Shown in pieces: positions 9,449 through 16,982 of a DNA stretch of 64,000 nucleotides; position 1 is the stretch's first letter, and every line of letters starts with the position of its first letter. The position numbers and the translations under genes were made by a program. The notes under the pieces were generated by a model. It searched no databases. It saw only the letters and a list, made by a program, of their open reading frames with translations, and was not told the DNA's origin. The stretch is from Bartonella machadoae (lineage in GTDB: Bacteria > Pseudomonadota > Alphaproteobacteria > Rhizobiales > Rhizobiaceae), in contig NZ_CP087114.1 of the NCBI RefSeq assembly GCF_022559585.1, positions 723,095 through 787,094 of the forward strand, given 5' to 3'.

Positions 9449-10072
9449 TTAAGCAGCTTTTGTCGAGATCTTTTGTATCTCTTGCTCTATCTGAGTTAAA
9501 AAGGCTTCAACAGCTTGGTTAATGCTGTTAATTTGTTCATCATCACGGTGGACACGTTTGACTTTCATACGCAGGTGAGATGATTGATGTGTAAAGCGTG
9601 GGTCATAGCTTACAAAATCACACCATTGTCGCCCTGTACAAGCCATTTGGAATTGCATTTGTGCGAGATATTCAGGTTTGATTTCTTCATCAATACAAAA
9701 GCGCATATGGGTTGCGGAACGTGGGCATTTGATTTCGATTAGACCATCTTCTCCAATAAGCCCATCAGGACTAGCCCCCGCCATTTCTATGCTAGGATGA
9801 GGTATAAAGCCGCATTTTATGATATTGGCATCATAAATGAAGCCATATTCTTGCAAGGCATCATCCTCATGTTCAATGCCCCATCTCATATCTTCTGTTT
9901 CATAATGGGGGCTTATTTCACCTGTTAAACGCTCTGTAATGAGTTTGATTTTGTAATCTTCATATTTGCTTGTTGGTAATCCTTTAGCTGTTTTACTGAG
10001 GATGTTGTACACATTAGAAGCGGTAACTTTTCCTAATCGTGCTTGAAACCATTGTGCAGATCTTTGTTCCAT
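9449..10072 (-). CDS. YqaJ/lambda-type exonuclease
   Basis: 207 residues from the ATG at 10072 (MEQRSAQWFQARLGK). The frame could be read further upstream, but that would lie within recT. The motif QWFQARLGKVTAS is the YqaJ signature; acidic residues in GASPDGLIGEDGLIEIKCP form the D-(D/E)-x-K nuclease centre (PD-(D/E)XK fold). Such exonucleases digest one strand of a linear duplex and hand the other to a RecT/Bet annealase, encoded here one nucleotide upstream. Together they form the phage recombination module. Confidence 0.88.
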   Translation of the reverse strand: MEQRSAQWFQARLGKVTASNVYNILSKTAKGLPTSKYEDYKIKLITERLTGEISPHYETEDMRWGIEHEDDALQEYGFIYDANIIKCGFIPHPSIEMAGASPDGLIGEDGLIEIKCPRSATHMRFCIDEEIKPEYLAQMQFQMACTGRQWCDFVSYDPRFTHQSSHLRMKVKRVHRDDEQINSINQAVEAFLTQIEQEIQKISTKAA

Positions 10073-10073
10073 C

Positions 10074-10889
10074 TCACACCGCCGCTGTCTGTTCTTGGTT
10101 GGTTTGTGCATATTCGATATCTTGGATATGAATATATTCTGCATCTTGAATAGGAACGTCGTTTTGTTCTTGAGATGGTAATTTCTGCGTTTCAATGATT
10201 TGTAAGTTCTGTTTTTTCTTCAAACCGTTTAAAACTGTTTGCGCTTGTTCTTCAGACATATCGGCAAGGCTGTTTGCTTTTACAAAAGAGAGCACTTTTT
10301 TTTCTTCTGTTAGAGTTTGTTCCATTAATTGTCTGATTTGCATAAGCATCTCGTGAGATACCAAAGGAGCTTGTATGGTGTTATTCATACGAGCAGCTTC
10401 ATCTTCTTCATAAATGCCTGAAAATCCGAAAGCATAGCGAGCACATTGTATGGTAGCTTTATGACGCAACATGCGAGCTGGATATTTTTGCCAAGTGTCT
10501 GATTTTTGTTTGCATTCTGCTAGATATTCAGTGACCTCTATAGGGTCTTTAATGCCTTTGAGACGAATAGCACATTTGATAGCAATGAGATTACCATCTT
10601 TATCAAGTTGATCTTGAAAGGTCATACCATCAAATTTTGGATTAGATTTAATGATCTTAATCCACCCGTCGATAGAAACCACGGGAATAATGCCACCACC
10701 TCTTTTAGGGAGAGCGTAGATTTCCTTAGTTAAAGGATTGAGACCATAAGTGTTAGCAACAGAAATAAAGGCAGCGAATTCTTCATCAGAGAAATTGTAA
10801 CTGATACAAGTTTTGACGATAGTTTTTCGAAATTCATCATGAGAGAAACCGTATTTATTTGCCATTGTTGTTAAGGGGGAATTATTCAT
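10074..10889 (-). CDS. recT: RecT/Bet-family single-strand annealing protein
   Basis: 271 residues. The core (about 15-170) has the Bet-type features FAAFISVANTYGLNPLTKEIYALP, VSIDGWIKII, KSDTWQKYPARMLRHKATIQCARYAFGFSGIYEEDEA. The C-terminal third is polar and low in conservation. It promotes annealing of complementary single strands during phage recombination and is translated just ahead of the exonuclease gene. Confidence 0.9.
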   Translation of the reverse strand: MNNSPLTTMANKYGFSHDEFRKTIVKTCISYNFSDEEFAAFISVANTYGLNPLTKEIYALPKRGGGIIPVVSIDGWIKIIKSNPKFDGMTFQDQLDKDGNLIAIKCAIRLKGIKDPIEVTEYLAECKQKSDTWQKYPARMLRHKATIQCARYAFGFSGIYEEDEAARMNNTIQAPLVSHEMLMQIRQLMEQTLTEEKKVLSFVKANSLADMSEEQAQTVLNGLKKKQNLQIIETQKLPSQEQNDVPIQDAEYIHIQDIEYAQTNQEQTAAV

Positions 10890-10970
10890 ATTGAAATCCT
10901 TTTAATGCATGCTTTGTCTTTTGTTATGATTTTTATGAAAGGGGGCGTCTTAAAAACGCCCCTCATAGTT

Positions 10971-11378
10971 TTAAAGAACATCACAAAAGCGCAAACGGTG
11001 CTGTTTTTCATAAGACCCGTACATTTTATCTTCATATTCAAGCTGTTTGATATCGTCTAAAAAAAAACCGTATGCAGCGCTGTTTTTAATAAAGTCGTGA
11101 TTTATGACGCCATCAAAGCATTGTTGTTCACGTTCTTTAATGTAGAACTCTGCGATATCTTCAGAGATATCTTCGCAACGATTAGTTGCTGGTTCTACTC
11201 TCAAGATTTTCACGGCATTATAAGAATTATCGATAAATTTTATGATATCGGTTTCTTCGTAAAAAGGACCGGATTGCGCAATGTTATCTCTATCATCAGA
11301 ACTCATCACTAAGAGGATTTCGTCTGGATTTATAAAAACTGGTTTGTTCACAACAGCCTCCATACTGCCTATTGGCAA
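10971..11378 (-). CDS. Prophage early protein of unknown function
   Basis: 135 residues, acidic, no membrane segment. A second ATG at 11363 (MEAVVNKPVF) is an alternative start. It is the first gene of the leftward early operon ahead of recT and the exonuclease, and its upstream region carries the inverted operator-like motif at 11411-11458. I do not recognise the family; the position fits a recombination or host-takeover accessory protein. Confidence 0.6.
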   Translation of the reverse strand: MPIGSMEAVVNKPVFINPDEILLVMSSDDRDNIAQSGPFYEETDIIKFIDNSYNAVKILRVEPATNRCEDISEDIAEFYIKEREQQCFDGVINHDFIKNSAAYGFFLDDIKQLEYEDKMYGSYEKQHRLRFCDVL

Positions 11379-11410
11379 CTAATAATTTCTAAGGTATGGA
11401 GACATGTATA

Positions 11411-11458
11411 TTTTCGATTTACGGTAATGTCAATATGAAAAATACCGTATAACGAAAA
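11411..11458. promoter_or_regulatory. Operator-like inverted repeat upstream of the leftward operon
   Basis: TTTTCGATTTACGGTA (11411-11426) and TACCGTATAACGAAAA (11443-11458) are inverted copies, 14 of 16 positions matching, with a 16-nt spacer. A related site (TTTTCGTTAAACGTAAA) lies in the repressor/Cro intergenic region. Location ahead of the leftward early genes suggests binding by the prophage repressor encoded nearby. Confidence 0.5.
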
Positions 11459-11515
11459 TTATTTTATGAAAATCTATTTATTTTAGTTTGTTTTTTGTAA
11501 ATATTTGGAGATTTT

Positions 11516-11716
11516 ATGAAAGGTTATAAAGCTGCTAAAAGAAAATTTTTACAATTGTCAAATGAAGAAAAAATAGCAACTATCGCTTTTTTGATTCGAT
11601 TAAAGTATGAAGGAAAGCTAAAGTTGCCCTCCGCTCTTCTTCACTACAAGATGAATATAGATCATAAAAATCTTGATCTATTGTACTTAAAGCCGGATAC
11701 GGAGGATACTCCTTGA
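11516..11716 (+). CDS. Possible small prophage protein, convergent with the repressor gene
   Basis: 66 residues (starts MKGYKAAKRKFLQLSNEEKI) with a good ribosome-binding site (TTTGGAG, 8 nt before ATG). Its 3' part overlaps the 3' end of the repressor gene on the opposite strand by 137 nt. The stretch EEKIATIAFLIRL resembles the repressor's own C-terminus EEERRATLAFLHTL, so this may be a truncated relative formed around an imperfect palindrome. Function unknown. Confidence 0.35.
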   Translation: MKGYKAAKRKFLQLSNEEKIATIAFLIRLKYEGKLKLPSALLHYKMNIDHKNLDLLYLKPDTEDTP

Positions 11717-11912
11717 AGAAGCTATGTAGTTTTACTAGCTCTTCTGCGCTAATGTCTCGGTAAGCTTTAGGATCAGAGTCATCAACAGATAATAAACGTG
11801 TAATAGACGATGGACCTAATCCTAAGTGCTTTCCTAAAGCCTTACGACTGCCATGTCCCATTTCGTTTAATTTCTCATTTATCCATATTTTTATTAGCTT
11901 TTGAAAACTCAT
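11580..11912 (-). CDS. Helix-turn-helix transcriptional repressor (prophage lysogeny switch)
   Basis: 110 residues. An HTH region is visible at about 20-45 (GHGSRKALGKHLGLGPSSITRLLS), followed by a short dimerisation-like C-terminal helix region rich in charged residues; there is no LexA-type peptidase part. It is transcribed divergently from the Cro/YdaS-like gene at 11997 across an 84-nt gap holding operator-like palindromes. This is the classic arrangement of a temperate phage switch. Confidence 0.72.
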   Translation of the reverse strand: MSFQKLIKIWINEKLNEMGHGSRKALGKHLGLGPSSITRLLSVDDSDPKAYRDISAEELVKLHSFFKEYPPYPALSTIDQDFYDLYSSCSEEERRATLAFLHTLIESKKR

Positions 11913-11954
11913 AATATTTTTCTCTCTTAAAATTATTAAATAATCAATGTTGCG

Positions 11955-11993
11955 TTTTGCGAAAACTTTGTTTATATTTTCGTTAAACGTAAA
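11955..11993. promoter_or_regulatory. Operator sites between repressor and Cro-like genes
   Basis: The divergent intergenic region holds a perfect palindrome TTTTGCGAAAA-type site (11955-11965, TTTTGCGAAAA read with its complement TTTTCGCAAAA) and a second site TTTTCGTTAAACGTAAA (11977-11993). Both share the TTTTCG half-site with the inverted repeat at 11411-11458. The sites overlap the expected promoters of both genes. Confidence 0.5.
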
Positions 11994-11996
11994 TAT

Positions 11997-12281
11997 ATGA
12001 AGGAATTTTGTAATTACATGGCTACTACAGCAGTTACGATTATAAAATACTTAGGTGGCGCTAAGCATGTGTCGTTGCTTGTTAAACGCCATGTATCGGC
12101 TGTTTATAAATGGACTTACCCTTTCGGAAAAAGAGAAGGTAAAGGTGGTATTATTCCGGCGAAGTATCAAGTGATACTTTTAGACTATGCTCGTAGAAAC
12201 AACATAGATTTACGCCCTGAAGATTTTTTTTATCCAGAACGCTTGCAGTTATTAATGCAAGAGAAACAACCCCCCCAATGA
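11997..12281 (+). CDS. Cro/YdaS-like HTH regulator
   Basis: 94 residues. A short HTH-like region (GGAKHVSLLVKRHVSAVYKWTYP) is followed by IPAKYQVILLDYARRNNIDLRPEDFF, typical of YdaS-family Cro-like proteins in prophages. It is divergent from the repressor and heads the rightward early genes. It probably antagonises the repressor at the shared operators. Confidence 0.65.
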   Translation: MKEFCNYMATTAVTIIKYLGGAKHVSLLVKRHVSAVYKWTYPFGKREGKGGIIPAKYQVILLDYARRNNIDLRPEDFFYPERLQLLMQEKQPPQ

Positions 12282-12353
12282 CTGAATTTGTAAAAAGTTC
12301 CAGTGCTAATGGCACTCGTGAACATGGCGACGCTTTGCAGTCTTAAGGAGAGA

Positions 12354-13388
12354 ATGATGGCTGTAGAAAAAAAATATGAACTTACTAATGAAGAAATCGC
12401 AGTTGGTGGTCGAATTATCTACCGTATTAAAGCATTAAGGGATTTTGGTGACGTCAAGAAAGGTGACCTAGGTGGCTTTATAGAGCATGAGGGCAACTTA
12501 TCACATGATGGCAATTGCTGGGTAGCTGGTTCCGATAAACCTTTTGATGGTGGCTTTGTTTATGGTAATGCACGTGTTTTTGGAGATGCACGTGTTTGTA
12601 GTATGGCTCGTGTTTTTGGGAATGCACAAGTATACGAAAATGCACGAATTTCCTCCCGTGCGTCTGTTTATGATCATGCAAAGATTTACGGTAATGCAGA
12701 GATTTATAATTATGATACGCATGTTCATGGTCAAGCGCAAATTTATGACAATGCAGTAGTAAAAGGACAAGCAGAAGTTTACGGCAATTCTCGCATTTAT
12801 GGGGATGCTAAGGTTTACAACAAAGCACGCGTTTACGGACAAGCCAAGGTTTATGGCAATGCTCATGTTTTTGAGAATTCTAAAGTTTATGACAATGCGT
12901 TAGTTTACGGGCATGCCAAGATTAGAGAGAATGCCAAGATTTACGGTAATGCGGACGTTTGTGACTATGAAGATTTTCGCGATAGTGAAGAAGTTTACAT
13001 GCGTAAACACGTTTCACAGAGCACAAACGAAGCGCATAAGGCAGATGATGGCAAGGCACGTTTAGACCTTATCCCCCCGTCAACACTGATTGAAATCGGT
13101 AAAGTTTTAGAATTCGGAGCAAAGAAATACGGAGCAAACAACTGGCGTAATGGCATGGCGTGGAGCCGGTTTTACGGCGCTGCTTTGCGTCATTTATTCG
13201 CATGGTTTGGTGGAGAAACGAAGGATGGCGAGAGTGATTTATCACACTTGGCACATGCGGTGTGTTGTCTTGTTTTCTTAATGGAATGCGAAGCAAAACA
13301 GATAGGGCATGATGACCGTCTTAAGAGTGAAGTACGAAATTCAAAAGATAAAGCAATTAAAGCGCCATCCCATAAGAAGAAAAAGTGA
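12354..13388 (+). CDS. Hexapeptide-repeat (beta-helix-like) protein fused to a dATP/dGTP diphosphohydrolase (MazZ/DUF5664-like) domain
   Basis: 344 residues from the ATG at 12354 (Shine-Dalgarno AAGGAGA just upstream). Residues 1-55 form the conserved cap found in all repeat proteins of this window (KKYELTNEE, YRIKALRDFGDVKKGDLGGFI, NLSHDGNCWV). Residues 65-210 are about 22 imperfect 6-residue repeats of the type (I/V)-Y-G-N-A-x, which fit the left-handed beta-helix rule. Residues 234-313 match the DUF5664 / dATP-dGTP diphosphohydrolase N-terminal family: KARLDLIPPSTLIEIGKVLE, FGAKKYGANNWR, RFYGAALRHLFAWF, DLSHLAHAVCCLVFL. MazZ of cyanophage S-2L, of this family, hydrolyses dATP and dGTP. The tail is basic. 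I infer a phage nucleotide-metabolism enzyme carried on a beta-helix scaffold. Confidence 0.75.
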   Translation: MMAVEKKYELTNEEIAVGGRIIYRIKALRDFGDVKKGDLGGFIEHEGNLSHDGNCWVAGSDKPFDGGFVYGNARVFGDARVCSMARVFGNAQVYENARISSRASVYDHAKIYGNAEIYNYDTHVHGQAQIYDNAVVKGQAEVYGNSRIYGDAKVYNKARVYGQAKVYGNAHVFENSKVYDNALVYGHAKIRENAKIYGNADVCDYEDFRDSEEVYMRKHVSQSTNEAHKADDGKARLDLIPPSTLIEIGKVLEFGAKKYGANNWRNGMAWSRFYGAALRHLFAWFGGETKDGESDLSHLAHAVCCLVFLMECEAKQIGHDDRLKSEVRNSKDKAIKAPSHKKKK

Positions 13389-13398
13389 GGAGGTAGAG

Positions 13399-13668
13399 AT
13401 GGAAGATATAGCATCATTTATTATAGGTCATATCATAAGAAACATTCCAATTATTGTGGTTACAATGTTGGCTGTATACTATCGTTTTAAAGCTTCTGAT
13501 CTACAAGAACAGATAGAGCACAATGATGAAATGATTAATGCCAAGGATACAATAATTAAAGATCAAGAGAAATTAATAGATAAACAGAAAACTTTAATGG
13601 AAGAGCAGCTTACAATTTTACATAAAAAATTAGAAGGGCTTGAACAGCAATACAGACTATTTAATTAG
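13399..13668 (+). CDS. Small membrane-anchored coiled-coil protein
   Basis: 89 residues from the ATG at 13399 (strong Shine-Dalgarno GAGGAGG). One hydrophobic segment (about 8-28, FIIGHIIRNIPIIVVTMLAVYY) is followed by a charged, heptad-like coiled coil to the end. It starts 10 nt after the fusion gene stops, so it is probably cotranscribed. The architecture is spanin- or exclusion-like, but the position in the early region gives no clear role. Confidence 0.55.
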   Translation: MEDIASFIIGHIIRNIPIIVVTMLAVYYRFKASDLQEQIEHNDEMINAKDTIIKDQEKLIDKQKTLMEEQLTILHKKLEGLEQQYRLFN

Positions 13669-13778
13669 AAGTTCCAAAAAGATTTTTCTATGTCTTTAGC
13701 TCATTGAAGTTAATTTTATCTCTTTCTTCGTTTTTTGAAAAATAATTTCATAAAATACATTTTGATTGAATATCGGTG

Positions 13779-14252
13779 ATGAATAACACAATTCTTTGTC
13801 TTGATCTAGGTACCAAAACGGGGTGGGCAATACGTGGTGTGGATGGTCACATCTTTAGTGGCACGGTCAATTTTCAATCACGCCGTTTTGAAGGCGGTGG
13901 GATGCGTTATTTGCGCTTTAAGCAATGGCTTACAGAAATGAAATCAACAGCTGGTGATATTGATGCCGTGTATTTTGAAGAGGTGAGGCGTCATGTTGGT
14001 ACAGATGCGGCGCATGTTTACGGTGGTTTGTTAGCAACATTAGCAACATGGTGCGAGCATCATCAGATAGCTTATGAAGGCATCCCTGTTAGTACGATAA
14101 AGAAGGCAACGACGGGAAAGGGGAATGCCTCAAAAGAAGAGATGATTAAGGCAATGTGTATCAAAGGACACGAGCCTAAGGATGATAATGAAGCGGATGC
14201 TTTAGCAATTTTATATTTAGTGAAAGGAAAGGAGGACGGTAATGTCTATTAG
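13779..14252 (+). CDS. RuvC-like Holliday junction resolvase (phage type)
   Basis: 157 residues from the ATG at 13779. RNase H fold motifs: LCLDLGTKTGWAI (first acidic residue), AVYFEEVRRH (second), and DDNEADALAILYL (C-terminal acidic pair). Phage RuvC-like enzymes resolve branched DNA during replication and packaging. The gene overlaps the first DUF1376 gene by 11 nt. Confidence 0.82.
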   Translation: MNNTILCLDLGTKTGWAIRGVDGHIFSGTVNFQSRRFEGGGMRYLRFKQWLTEMKSTAGDIDAVYFEEVRRHVGTDAAHVYGGLLATLATWCEHHQIAYEGIPVSTIKKATTGKGNASKEEMIKAMCIKGHEPKDDNEADALAILYLVKGKEDGNVY

Positions 14253-14607
14253 TAGAGTTCCTTGCGTAAGATTTTATTCCAATCAGTTTTTAAAAGAGCT
14301 TACAGGTTTACAAGCAACGGAGAAAGGCGTTTACACAACATTAGTGTTGCTTATGACAGAAAAGCAAGCGCCTCTTGTAAATAATGCGTCTTATTTAGCA
14401 GGCTGGTGTGGGTGTTCAGTAAGAACGTTTAAAAAGGCATTAGATGTTTTAATAAGCACGGATCATATCGCTTGTTTAGAGAATGGCGATTTATGGCATG
14501 GGTCCGCCTCTTTTGAACATGGTTATAATAGATTTACCGAGCGCGCTTCGAAAGCAGCGATAGCGAGATGGCATAAGCATAAAACAGGAGAAATGCATGT
14601 TAACTAA
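14242..14607 (+). CDS. DUF1376 (YdaU-like) protein, copy 1 of 4
   Basis: 121 residues. DUF1376 pattern: RFYSNQFLKELTGLQATEKGVYTTLVLLMTEKQAPL, CSVRTFKKALDVLI, ENGDLWH, followed by a short A/R-rich tail (ERASKAAIARWHKHK). This family is tied to phage replication initiation in prophages. It lacks the C-terminal domain present in copy 4. Its start overlaps the RuvC-like gene by 11 nt, and its end overlaps copy 2 by 11 nt. Confidence 0.75.
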   Translation: MSISRVPCVRFYSNQFLKELTGLQATEKGVYTTLVLLMTEKQAPLVNNASYLAGWCGCSVRTFKKALDVLISTDHIACLENGDLWHGSASFEHGYNRFTERASKAAIARWHKHKTGEMHVN

Positions 14608-14944
14608 ATTTCCATGGACGCGTCTTTTTGCAGATAAATGGCTTCTTGATATTGCTTGTTTACCAGCGATTGAATGCGCTATTTATCTCAAATTGCGGTT
14701 GCAAATGCTTTATGTTGGTGAACCTATTTTGAATGATACACGAGCATTGTCTCATTTTACTGGTTGTTCCGTAAAAAGATTTGAAAAGGCGCTAGAGTAT
14801 TTATTGGAAACTGGACACCTCATTCTTCAAGATGATGGTCATTTGTGGAGTTTTAAAGTTGGAGAGGAACTTGAATCGCTTAGTGAAGAGCTAGGTAAGT
14901 ATTCCCTTAATATTGGAGCCAAGGGGGGAAAGTATGTCAACTAA
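14597..14944 (+). CDS. DUF1376-like protein, copy 2 of 4
   Basis: 115 residues: WTRLFADKWLLDIACLPAIE, GCSVKRFEKALEYLLETG, DDGHLWSFKVGEELESL. N-terminal family domain only; the A/R-rich linker seen in copies 1 and 4 is missing. It overlaps its neighbours by 11 nt at both ends, with the repeated junction ATGTTAACTAA / ATGTCAACTAA. Confidence 0.7.
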   Translation: MLTKFPWTRLFADKWLLDIACLPAIECAIYLKLRLQMLYVGEPILNDTRALSHFTGCSVKRFEKALEYLLETGHLILQDDGHLWSFKVGEELESLSEELGKYSLNIGAKGGKYVN

Positions 14945-15284
14945 GTTAGCTTGGGTTCGTTGTTTTCCTTCAGATTGGATATCTGATGCTAGTGGAATGA
15001 CGTCACATCAAATATCAACTTATATGATGTTGGTGTTACTTATGTATAAGAAGAAAGAGCCAATTCGTGAGAATGTCTCTGTATTAGCACGTATTTCTGG
15101 TTGCTCAGTAAAAGCCTTTAATAAAGCGCTAGATTTTTTATTAAGTGATGAGAGGCTAATACGTTTAGAAGATGGTCGATTATGGAGTTTACAAGTTGAA
15201 GAGGAACTGAATAGCCTCAGTGAAGAGTTAGACAGTTTTGCCTTTAATAATAATGAAGAAATGGAGGTGAAATATGTCAACTAA
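14934..15284 (+). CDS. DUF1376-like protein, copy 3 of 4
   Basis: 116 residues from the ATG at 14934 (MSTKLAWVRCFPSDW); this start gives the same 11-nt overlap as the other copies, so I prefer it to the upstream ATG at 14913. Motifs: GMTSHQISTYMMLVLLMYKK, GCSVKAFNKALDFLLSDE, EDGRLWSLQVEEELNSL. Closest to copy 4 in the second half. Confidence 0.7.
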   Translation: MSTKLAWVRCFPSDWISDASGMTSHQISTYMMLVLLMYKKKEPIRENVSVLARISGCSVKAFNKALDFLLSDERLIRLEDGRLWSLQVEEELNSLSEELDSFAFNNNEEMEVKYVN

Positions 15285-16392
15285 GTTGGCTTGGACAAGA
15301 CTTAATACTGATCAATGGATAATCGATGTTTCTTGTATGAAACCGATGGAAAAAGCTGTTTATCTTACTCTCAGTTTATTTATGCGCAAAACACATGAAC
15401 CTCTTGACGAGGATACTTTCTTATTATCTCGTTATGTTGGCTGTTCAGAAAAGGCTTTCAATAAAGCACTTACTGCTTTGCTCTGTACTAAAAAAATCAT
15501 ACGTTTAGAAGATGGACGTTTGTGGAGTTTAGAAGTTGAAGAAGAACTCAATAATTCCAATGAAAATTTAAGCAAGGCCTCAGTAAAAGCAGCAAAAGCA
15601 GCAAAAGCAAGATGGGATGAGGAGAAAAATAACACACAAAAAATGCATGAGCATAAAAATCACACATCAAAAAATGCATGTGCACAATCGAATGATGCAT
15701 ATGCATCAAAAAATGATGCTCGTGCAGAAAATTTTATGCTTGGCGATGCACATAACAATAACATTAACATATATAATAAAAAAAATAACACTATCGTGTT
15801 ATCAAAAAAAGAAAACGATTGCGATTTTGAAAATAGCGAATTTGTTGATGAGGCTTATGAACCATCAGAAGATCATGATTGCGAAAAGCTAGCAGATGCA
15901 ATCGAAACGGTAGCAGAGGATCAACCTGCTATTCACGAGCAAGAAAACATTCCCAAAAAAGCCAAGCCGTCTAGAACTGACCGCGGCTGTCGATTACCGG
16001 ACGATTTTGAACCGGATTACGATTTCGCAATTGCAGAGGGATTGCCTCCAGAACGTGTGAAAGTCGAAATCGCAAAATTCCGAGATTACTGGTGTTCAAA
16101 AACCGGAGCCAATGCAACCAAAACCAATTGGCAAGCAACATGGCGCAATTGGGTGCGAAGGGCTATTGATGATTTAACGAAAGGAAGAAATTATGGAAAA
16201 CCCAATATTGCACAAACAGAACAACAGCGTGGCAAATCTTATCGAGTTGCACAATACATGTCCGATATCAAAAATTCAGACAGTGCGTACAAGTTTTTAT
16301 TCGAGGACGATGAAAGAACCACCATTCCTTTGGTTACAGGGACAAAAACCCTCGATTGCAGAAGCGGAGCGAATTACCTCACTAGCCAATGA
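15274..16392 (+). CDS. DUF1376 replication protein, full-length copy 4 of 4
   Basis: 372 residues. Residues 1-95 are the DUF1376 domain (WTRLNTDQWIIDVSCMKPME, EDGRLWSLEVEEELNN), 100-125 an A/K-rich linker, 125-230 a low-complexity acidic and Asn/His-rich linker, and about 235-300 a C-terminal domain (CRLPDDFEPDYDFAIAEGLP, FRDYWCSKTGANATKTNWQATWRNWVRRA) typical of phage replication-initiator C-termini. The three shorter genes before it look like tandem duplicates of its first domain. Probable replication protein of the prophage. Confidence 0.75.
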   Translation: MSTKLAWTRLNTDQWIIDVSCMKPMEKAVYLTLSLFMRKTHEPLDEDTFLLSRYVGCSEKAFNKALTALLCTKKIIRLEDGRLWSLEVEEELNNSNENLSKASVKAAKAAKARWDEEKNNTQKMHEHKNHTSKNACAQSNDAYASKNDARAENFMLGDAHNNNINIYNKKNNTIVLSKKENDCDFENSEFVDEAYEPSEDHDCEKLADAIETVAEDQPAIHEQENIPKKAKPSRTDRGCRLPDDFEPDYDFAIAEGLPPERVKVEIAKFRDYWCSKTGANATKTNWQATWRNWVRRAIDDLTKGRNYGKPNIAQTEQQRGKSYRVAQYMSDIKNSDSAYKFLFEDDERTTIPLVTGTKTLDCRSGANYLTSQ

Positions 16393-16813
16393 TGCGTTGA
16401 AAAAACTTGAAAACAAAGCAACTGAAGAGGAAATCCAAACAACGTATCTTGTGTTATCAAATGGTCTCAAAAGCCCATCAGAATATGATGAAAAAGCAAC
16501 AGCACTTGCGTATTTTTATACCCTTGACGGTATAAGCAGCTGGGCATTGCAAACGGCAACAAAGGACGCTTTGAGAGGCAAAGCAGAAGGTTTAAACGCA
16601 ACTTTTATGCCATCAACAGCCGATTTTTATCGTTACTGTGAAAAGCTTGAAAGCAACATACGCGAGAATATCGATTACATCGTTAGGAGCCTTGAAAAAC
16701 CTGAGAGACAGGACAAAGGAAAGGAGACACCTTTAGCACCAGAGCGCTTAGAAAAGCTTCAAAAAGAGCTGAGTGAAGTTTTAAAGGGTCTTGAAGACGA
16801 GATAGCAAAATAG
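16310..16813 (+). CDS. Prophage early protein of unknown function, overlapping the replication gene
   Basis: 167 residues from the ATG at 16310 (MKEPPFLWLQGQKPSIAEAE), overlapping the preceding gene by 83 nt in another frame; an ATG at 16193 would give a 200-nt overlap and is less likely. Mostly helical, with APERLEKLQKELSEVLKGLE at the C-terminus looking like a coiled coil. By position it might be a helicase-loader-like partner of the replication protein, but I see no diagnostic motif. Confidence 0.6.
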   Translation: MKEPPFLWLQGQKPSIAEAERITSLANDALKKLENKATEEEIQTTYLVLSNGLKSPSEYDEKATALAYFYTLDGISSWALQTATKDALRGKAEGLNATFMPSTADFYRYCEKLESNIRENIDYIVRSLEKPERQDKGKETPLAPERLEKLQKELSEVLKGLEDEIAK

Positions 16814-16866
16814 TGAAAAATGCTGATCATTTTGCAATTTGATATGTGTTTAAATCGACAAAAAGA

Positions 16867-16936
16867 GACCGTACAAAGCGATTTAAAGATTTTTTGATAC
16901 AAACCACATAAAAATTTAAAAACGCTTTGTACAGTC
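16867..16936. repeat. Inverted repeat in the intergenic region
   Basis: GACCGTACAAAGCG (16867-16880) and CGCTTTGTACAGTC (16923-16936) are inverted copies with one mismatch, separated by 42 AT-rich bases. It could be a regulator-binding pair or a large hairpin ahead of the gene at 16983. Confidence 0.45.
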
Positions 16937-16982
16937 ATTTTTGAGGCAAATAGACCAATAGGTAAAATTATGGACTAAAAGC

